Positions 58,975 through 64,000 of a stretch of 64,000 nt of DNA are shown piece by piece. Location: NCBI GenBank assembly GCA_025618425.1, contig CM046832.1, forward strand, positions 54,550,993 to 54,614,992, read 5' to 3'. Each line of letters starts with the position of its first letter. Position 1 is the stretch's first letter. Source of the stretch: Heliocidaris tuberculata. Taxonomy: Eukaryota; Echinodermata; Echinoidea; Camarodonta; Echinometridae. Made by a program: the position numbers and the translations under genes. The notes beneath the pieces are model-generated. The model was not told where the DNA came from, did not search any database, and saw nothing but the letters and a program-made list of their open reading frames with translations.

Positions 58975-59420
58975 GTATCCGGACACCTACCCCCTGGACA
59001 ACCACCCCCGGATAACCACCCCTAGAATAACCACCCTCTAGGACAACTACCCCCTAAGACAACTACCCCTAGGGCTACCACCTTCTAGGACGACTAACCC
59101 CCGAGACAACTACCCTCTGGGATGACCCCCCCCCCCCCCAGCTACCCCCTAGGGCAACCACCCTCTAAGACAAGTACCCCCGGACAACTACCCCCTAGGA
59201 CAACCACCCTCTAGGACAAGTACCCCCGGACAACTAACCCCCCCCCTCAAGACAACTACCCCCTAGGACAACCACCCTCTAGGACAACTACCCCCCCCCC
59301 CAGACAACTACCACCTGAGGTAACTACCACCCAAATAACGACTTGGGGTAATTATCAATAGGACAACAACCAACATACTCTCACCCATGGCATGTAGGTC
59401 AACTATCCCCCAAAACAGTT
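58975..59420. repeat. 16-bp minisatellite, forward arm
   Basis: Units alternate GACAACTACCCCCTAG and GACAACCACCCTCTAG with small indels, about 25 copies. The same unit occurs inverted at 62190-62640 and as relics at 8160-8290 and 28200-28330. Confidence 0.9.
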
Positions 59421-60527
59421 ACAACTCCCAGATTTCTCGACTGCATTTAAACTAATTTCGGCCAAGGGAGGACGTGGAGGGGGGGGGGGGATGTGACCAA
59501 CAATCAGTAAGGATATAATGAGTATCCGTAGGGAAGGGGGTATCTACCTCCCACGGTAATAACTTTTTGGAAATCTGGTTATAAATAGAAGGATTTTGGT
59601 GCATTATAATGTTAAACTTCACCACACCACGTGAAAAATTATATGATTACAGTTGAATGTGTCTATACCCTCGTGCACCGGGGGGGGGGGGTGGAGATTT
59701 CCCTTGGTATGACATTTTTGCTTTAAAAATTGGGTGTTTGAACTCGGTGTTTGATGGTGCATTGTACTGTTGAATTTTTCCATCAAATTTGGGCGAAAAA
59801 TTCTGTGATTGTTTTTTTTTTTTCAAAGGTAACGTTCTGTGAAGTTCTAGGATATATTCAATATTAAATACCAACTGGGAAGGGTTTAAGAGGTTGCTCT
59901 CCCACAGTAAGATCTTCTGGAAATTTGGGGGTTATAACCAAGGGTTTGGGTGAGTATAAGTAGGCATATGCATAATCACGAATAATAAATCCAGTATCTT
60001 GCCGTGTTTCCTACTGAAAAGGCGAACTTAAAATAACAATATACAACGGTCTGCGAGTAAAATTCAGGCAGAATCTATGGCCCCAAATGATAATTATAAC
60101 CGTCACTTGTATAGCGCATAATCAATTAAAACTGCTGTATGGGCTTTTTTAACTGTGGGGGGGGGGGGGGGGGAGGATGTAGAGGCCCCTGATTACGACA
60201 AAAATATTGCCACTGATTACCGACGACCAACGTCTATATATATAAATTCAATGGTACAACTTGAGGCCCCCGTGCGGCAGGGCGCGTTTAATTGTATCAG
60301 AGGCCGGGGGCTGTAGTGTTTGTTTGTTGTTTTGTTTGTGTGTGTGTGTTTGTTTGTTTGTTTGTTTTTTTGTTGTTTTTTTTGGGGGGGTGTTTGTTTT
60401 GTTTTGTTTTGTTTTGTTTTGTTTTTGGTTTTTCGGGGGGGGGGGGGAGGGTTACGGTCTTGCAAGCCTAAGAAAGTAATTTTTTAAGTTAGATATAAAG
60501 ATTTGATATTTCTTTTTTTATTCTTAT

Positions 60528-60790
60528 CCATTCACTCTTACCCCACTCAAATTTCTATCTAGTCAACCCGAAATTACTTATTGCCCACAGATCCATAAGA
60601 CACCATTGTCCAGACTTATAGAATTCTCTCCCAGAATCTATAAATGTTGCTCCCTCTATTCATTTAAGGTCAAAATTAAAACGATACTATTATCAGAATA
60701 TTCAAGGTAAAATTTCTGTGTCAACTCTTCAATCCTAATCATCTATGATTCTGCCATCCTTTCTTTCATCATCATCATCATCATCATCTT
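60528..60790 (+). mobile_element. LINE 3'-end copy (same family as 11880-12870)
   Basis: Translates to the last ~60 residues of the LINE reverse transcriptase (LLIAHRSIRHH, then PDL, stop, NSLPE) with frame-ending stops, followed by the same tail sequence and a (CAT)n run. A strongly 5'-truncated dead copy. Confidence 0.8.
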
Positions 60791-61859
60791 CATCGTCATC
60801 ATCATTATCATATGCATTATCAGTATCATCGCTATCCACATGATTTATGTTTTGTTTTGTTTTGTTTTTTGTTCTTACTTTTTTTTAAATGAAGTATCCA
60901 TTCTGGTGAACAAATGTGTTAAAGTTTGGGACGGTCATATTTTCAAGAAAATTTTTTACTAATGGCAGTCCTTCGGGAATTGAAACATCATAATGAAATA
61001 TAATATTTTGACAATTATTTATCATTTCGTTTTTGAAAATAATAATGGATATATTTGTTTATTTATGATTCATTGTCAGAAAAAGTACCTATTGTATCAT
61101 ATTCTATTATTGTTATCGAAAAATTTATAAAATAAAATAGAATTGTCGGGGGGGGGGGGGTTGCAGTCCCCCAGCATCCCCCCGCTTCCGGGGCCCCTTT
61201 GGATGCCTCTTTCACGTTTTATTTCGTCTCTCCTACACCTTTCAAGCAATTTAGAACAAATTTTGTAACTTTTACTAAAACTTGATACTAAACATTTTGA
61301 TAGGTAGGGATATCCGACATTACTGGTTTCTGTGCCAACCAGAGGCGACGATTTCTTGTGACGGGAAGGGGGGGGGGGGTCGGTTATACGATTCACCTTA
61401 CCCCACTCCACCCCCTCCCCCCCAAAAAAAACTGAAGAGGAGAGAAGTTCCCAGAATTTCCGGGGAGAACATGCATCCCCCCCCCCCCCACCGGGATTGC
61501 ATTTTGCAAGATTTTGTCGAAGGTCGGATAACGACCAAGAGAGCCAAAAAATTGCGCAGTTTTAGTGCACTTTTGATCTTGATCTAACAGGTGAATAAAA
61601 AAAGGTAATCACCATTTAGACAGAAGATATGGTATTTCTAATTTTCGGGGGAGGGGGGGTGGTAGGGACAAACGGCTGGAATATTTGTTTCCGTCCTGTC
61701 CCCCCTTAATTGCTGACCATGCAAAACGTCCAATAGAGAGTTGATATTGCACATGGGAATATCTGCCTTCATGCATTTGAGAAATTTAAAGCTATATTTT
61801 ACAATTAACTCGGGGCGGGCACCATGCTTGTTCAATGTGCTGTTAGTGGTACTTCCATT

Positions 61860-62160
61860 TCGGCCAGCGAGCGTAGCGAGCGAGGAAAAAAAACCAAACA
61901 CACGCTTTTTTTTAAATGATAGTTTGTATACATAAACTAGTTTTTTTTTTTTTTTTTTTTTTTTTTAATGTGATAAACTAGGTTTTATTGTTGGAGGTTG
62001 GAGTAGGAACAATTAAGCGAGCAAGCATGAGCGAAAAGAAACACTTCTCTTTTAATAAAATTTGGTATATCATCTGGGTTTTATTGTTGCAGATCGGGGC
62101 AGAAATTGTCCATATTAATTCTGTTTTGGCGAGCAAGCATAGCGAACGAGCACAATCTTG
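61860..62160. repeat. Degenerate repeat with GCGAGCAAGCATAGCGA motif
   Basis: Three spaced copies of a GCGAGC..AGCGAGCGA-like block (61866, 62017, 62132) separated by GGTTTTATTGTTG-type sequence. A poly-T run lies at 61941-61966. Confidence 0.6.
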
Positions 62161-62189
62161 TTCAGTGTGATGTTCAGTGCAATTTGGGG

Positions 62190-62640
62190 TACTTTTCCTA
62201 GAGGGTGGTTGTCCTGGGGGTAGTTGTCCGGGGGTAGTTAGTTGTATTAGAGGGTGGTTGATCTAGGGGGCAGTTGTCTAGGGGGTAGTTGTCCTAGGTA
62301 GTGGTTGTCCTAGGGGGTAGTTGTTTGGGGGTAGTTGTCCTAGAGGGTGGTTGTCCTAGGGGGTAGTTGACGTAGAGGGTGGTTGTCCCAGGGGGTAGTT
62401 GTCTGGGGGGTACTTGTCCGGGGGGTACTTGTCCTAGAGGGTGGTTGCCCTAGGGGTAGTTAGTGGGGGGGGGTAATCATCCTAGAGGGTAATTGTCCTG
62501 GGGGTAGTCGTCCTAGAGGGTGGTTGCCCTAGGGTGCAGTTGTCCTAGGGATAGTTGTCCTAGAGGGTGATTATCCTAGGGGTGGTTATCGGGGGGGGGG
62601 GGGTTATCCAGAGGGTAGGTGTCCTAGAACCATGAAACAA
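62190..62640. repeat. 16-bp minisatellite, inverted arm
   Basis: Units GGGTGGTTGTCCTAGG and GGGTAGTTGTCCTAGG, the reverse complement of the 59.0-kb array, about 25 copies with G-tract slippage. Confidence 0.9.
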
Positions 62641-62944
62641 AAATGATAAAACAAAAATGATATACAGACAAATATGCTATTGACAATTCTGAACAGAAAT
62701 TTTGTCAGATCGGCTTATACCTACCGGTACCACAAGGCCACGTAAAACGAATTCACATTTTTCATCCTGGTTCGATTAATGATATTAACATTCCGCTCTT
62801 TTATCACGATTATCACAATATGGCATGACGTATCTATTCGCTTCCAAAGAGCTTTGGAAAATTGTCTCTCAGGCTTAAGCGGCGCTAATCGTTATCAACA
62901 CACATTGCATTTCAATGAATGATCCTATATACCAGGTATGCCCA

Positions 62945-63085
62945 CTTACTTCACCTGGTTGAGTGTGTGAGATATAGAGCAATGTCTCGCCAAAGGACAT
63001 TAGTGAAGTGGCAGGGACTCGAACCCCGTACCTTGTGATTTATAGGCCGGTGATTTATCCACAAACCACAATCCATCGGACCAAA
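62945..63085 (-). mobile_element. tRNA-derived SINE, family B, copy 2
   Basis: Reading the minus strand from about 63085: GTGGTTTGTGGATAAATCACC (A-box region), then GGTACGGGGTTCGAGTCCC (intact B-box), then CCTTTGGCGAGACATTGCTC. Same family as 31918-32180. Confidence 0.75.
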
Positions 63086-63414
63086 AGTTCTACTTCTATG
63101 TCACGTTTTTTTAAATTTTTATATTCCACTCCCTCTCTTTCGGGTCTTTCCCCCTTCCCTTTCTCTTCTTCTCGCCGTCAATGTGTGTCTGCCTATACTT
63201 CTCCCTACATGATCATATTTTCCTATCAACCTCTCCTTTCTCAATTTTGCAAGCTTCCTCTGCTAGAGTTTGCTTCTCCTATACGAGCTTGCTATGGTTC
63301 TCCTATTTCTCACATCTTTCGCTCCACATCAGTGTATCACATATATACACATTTTCTTTTCTTCTTGATTTATTATATACTATCCATGATTTCCTCTTTT
63401 TAATTGTGTTTTAG

Positions 63415-63570
63415 AATGATGGCCGTGACGAGGACGCGAAGAAGGCCTACGAAGCATTGCTTACGATCCGACTCTACGAACCCACCACGCAGGAATACAA
63501 GGATTTCCAGGAGGAACTGGAACTCAGGGAAAAGAGGGACTATAACTGGACCAGGCCTGATCCTGATCAT
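63415..63570 (+). CDS. C2: shared third exon of the receptor
   Basis: 156 nt, phase 0 at both ends. It reads NDGRDEDAKKAYEALLTIRL, YEPTTQEYKDFQEELE and NWTRPDPDH, matching the family segment after the SWKR loop (in NPR-C, HDFEAKQAYSSLQTVTL). Acceptor TGTGTTTTAG|AAT. The donor CAT|GTTAGT is weaker than the others but in phase. The rest of the receptor (C-terminal ectodomain, membrane helix, any kinase-homology and cyclase domains) must lie beyond 64000. Confidence 0.85.
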
Positions 63571-63724
63571 GTTAGTGCAAGACTAAATTATCCTGCACAT
63601 ATTAAACAGATTTACTCTCTCATACGACTATCACAACCCACGAGAACTCTCTAATATTGTCGGTTAAAATCCCACTTGATTTCTTTTATTATTATTAAGT
63701 ATTTGGTGTCACCTGTGCCTATGG

Positions 63725-64000
63725 GAGGGGAAAAGCGAACTGAATCACTCTCCTCCCGATATAACTGATTGGGATTGGCTGGTATATATACAGGTTTTCC
63801 TACTCTTCTTCAAATAGTGCGTTGGGTTCCTAACGTGCAAAGGTGGTGACTCTCCTCTACACGGGGCCTCCATGTAACGTCCTATCCGAGGGACGGATTG
63901 TTTTCTACTGTAACATAGCCTGCGTCTATGAAACACAACGCAGGCTTCAGTCATCCGCCCGGGGTGGATTCGAACCCATGATCTTTGGTTCGACAGGCAG
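63725..64000 (-). mobile_element. tRNA-derived SINE, family C (cut by window edge)
   Basis: On the minus strand the edge sequence is a tRNA-like head with B-box GGGTTCGAATCCACC (about 63966-63980). A body containing GTAGAGGAGAGTCACCACC and AACCCAACGCACTATTTG follows. The head is incomplete at position 64000. Confidence 0.65.

Larger units (their letters stand above)
57479..63414. other. C1-C2 intron
   Basis: 5.9 kb rich in repeats: minisatellite arrays in opposite orientation (58975-59420, 62190-62640), a LINE tail (60528-60790), G/C homopolymer runs and a SINE (62945-63085). No additional exon recognised. Confidence 0.6.

Noticed and set aside
51780..61500. Poly-G/poly-C runs as G-quadruplex control sites
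   Set aside because: Numerous homopolymer runs occur throughout the window without relation to genes, and lengths may be assembly artefacts.
1..64000. CRISPR arrays, bacterial operons or phage elements
   Set aside because: Introns, SINEs, LINEs and exon phases show eukaryotic nuclear DNA. Tandem repeats lack spacer structure.

Overview
The window is eukaryotic nuclear DNA: AT-rich, with small phase-matched exons behind GT/AG introns, non-LTR retrotransposon remnants, tRNA-derived SINEs, many short inverted-repeat (MITE-like) elements and abundant microsatellites. Gene content (single-domain secreted ACE, a heparan-sulfate 3-O-sulfotransferase-like gene, natriuretic-peptide-receptor-type ectodomains) and the repeat style suggest a marine invertebrate deuterostome, most likely an echinoderm. 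That taxonomic call is inference; no diagnostic marker is present.

Layout. 1-2.4 kb: non-coding, with a piggyBac-type MITE. 2359-15704 (minus strand): a complete 13-exon gene for a secreted single-domain angiotensin-converting-enzyme-like zinc dipeptidase (658 aa after splicing). Its introns hold a LINE 3' end, several foldback/MITE elements and a tRNA-like gene. 15.7-19.6 kb: intergenic, repeat-rich. 19668-20924 (plus): an intact single-exon type II membrane protein of the HS3ST family with an altered PAPS-binding loop. 21.8-27 kb: a TA-flanked long-TIR element, a decayed duplicate of ACE exons 2-3, a SINE, and a four-fold ~185-bp repeat carrying a CACGTG palindrome.

27.1-63.6 kb (plus): the most interesting region. 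Eight large, mutually paralogous exons (called V1-V8 here) each encode the N-terminal lobe of an ANF-receptor (natriuretic peptide receptor / receptor guanylyl cyclase) ectodomain. Seven of them carry their own start codon and signal peptide. Every one ends at a consensus splice donor in phase 1. No second copy of the following exon lies between them. After V8 comes a single phase-1 exon (C1, 57333-57478), then a phase-0 exon (C2, 63415-63570), which together continue the receptor fold exactly where the V exons stop. This is the architecture of a variable-first-exon cluster (compare clustered protocadherins or UGT1A): each V exon could be spliced to one constant region, giving receptors with different ligand-binding N-lobes on one shared body. 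The rest of the constant region (membrane-proximal ectodomain, transmembrane segment, and any kinase-homology and cyclase domains) lies beyond the right edge, so cyclase versus clearance-type receptor cannot be decided here.

The spaces between V exons are filled by transposon-derived elements, two (TAC)n arrays, and two arms of a 16-bp minisatellite in opposite orientation at 59.0 and 62.2 kb. I have no transcript evidence; every splice statement comes from reading frames, donor/acceptor motifs and family knowledge.
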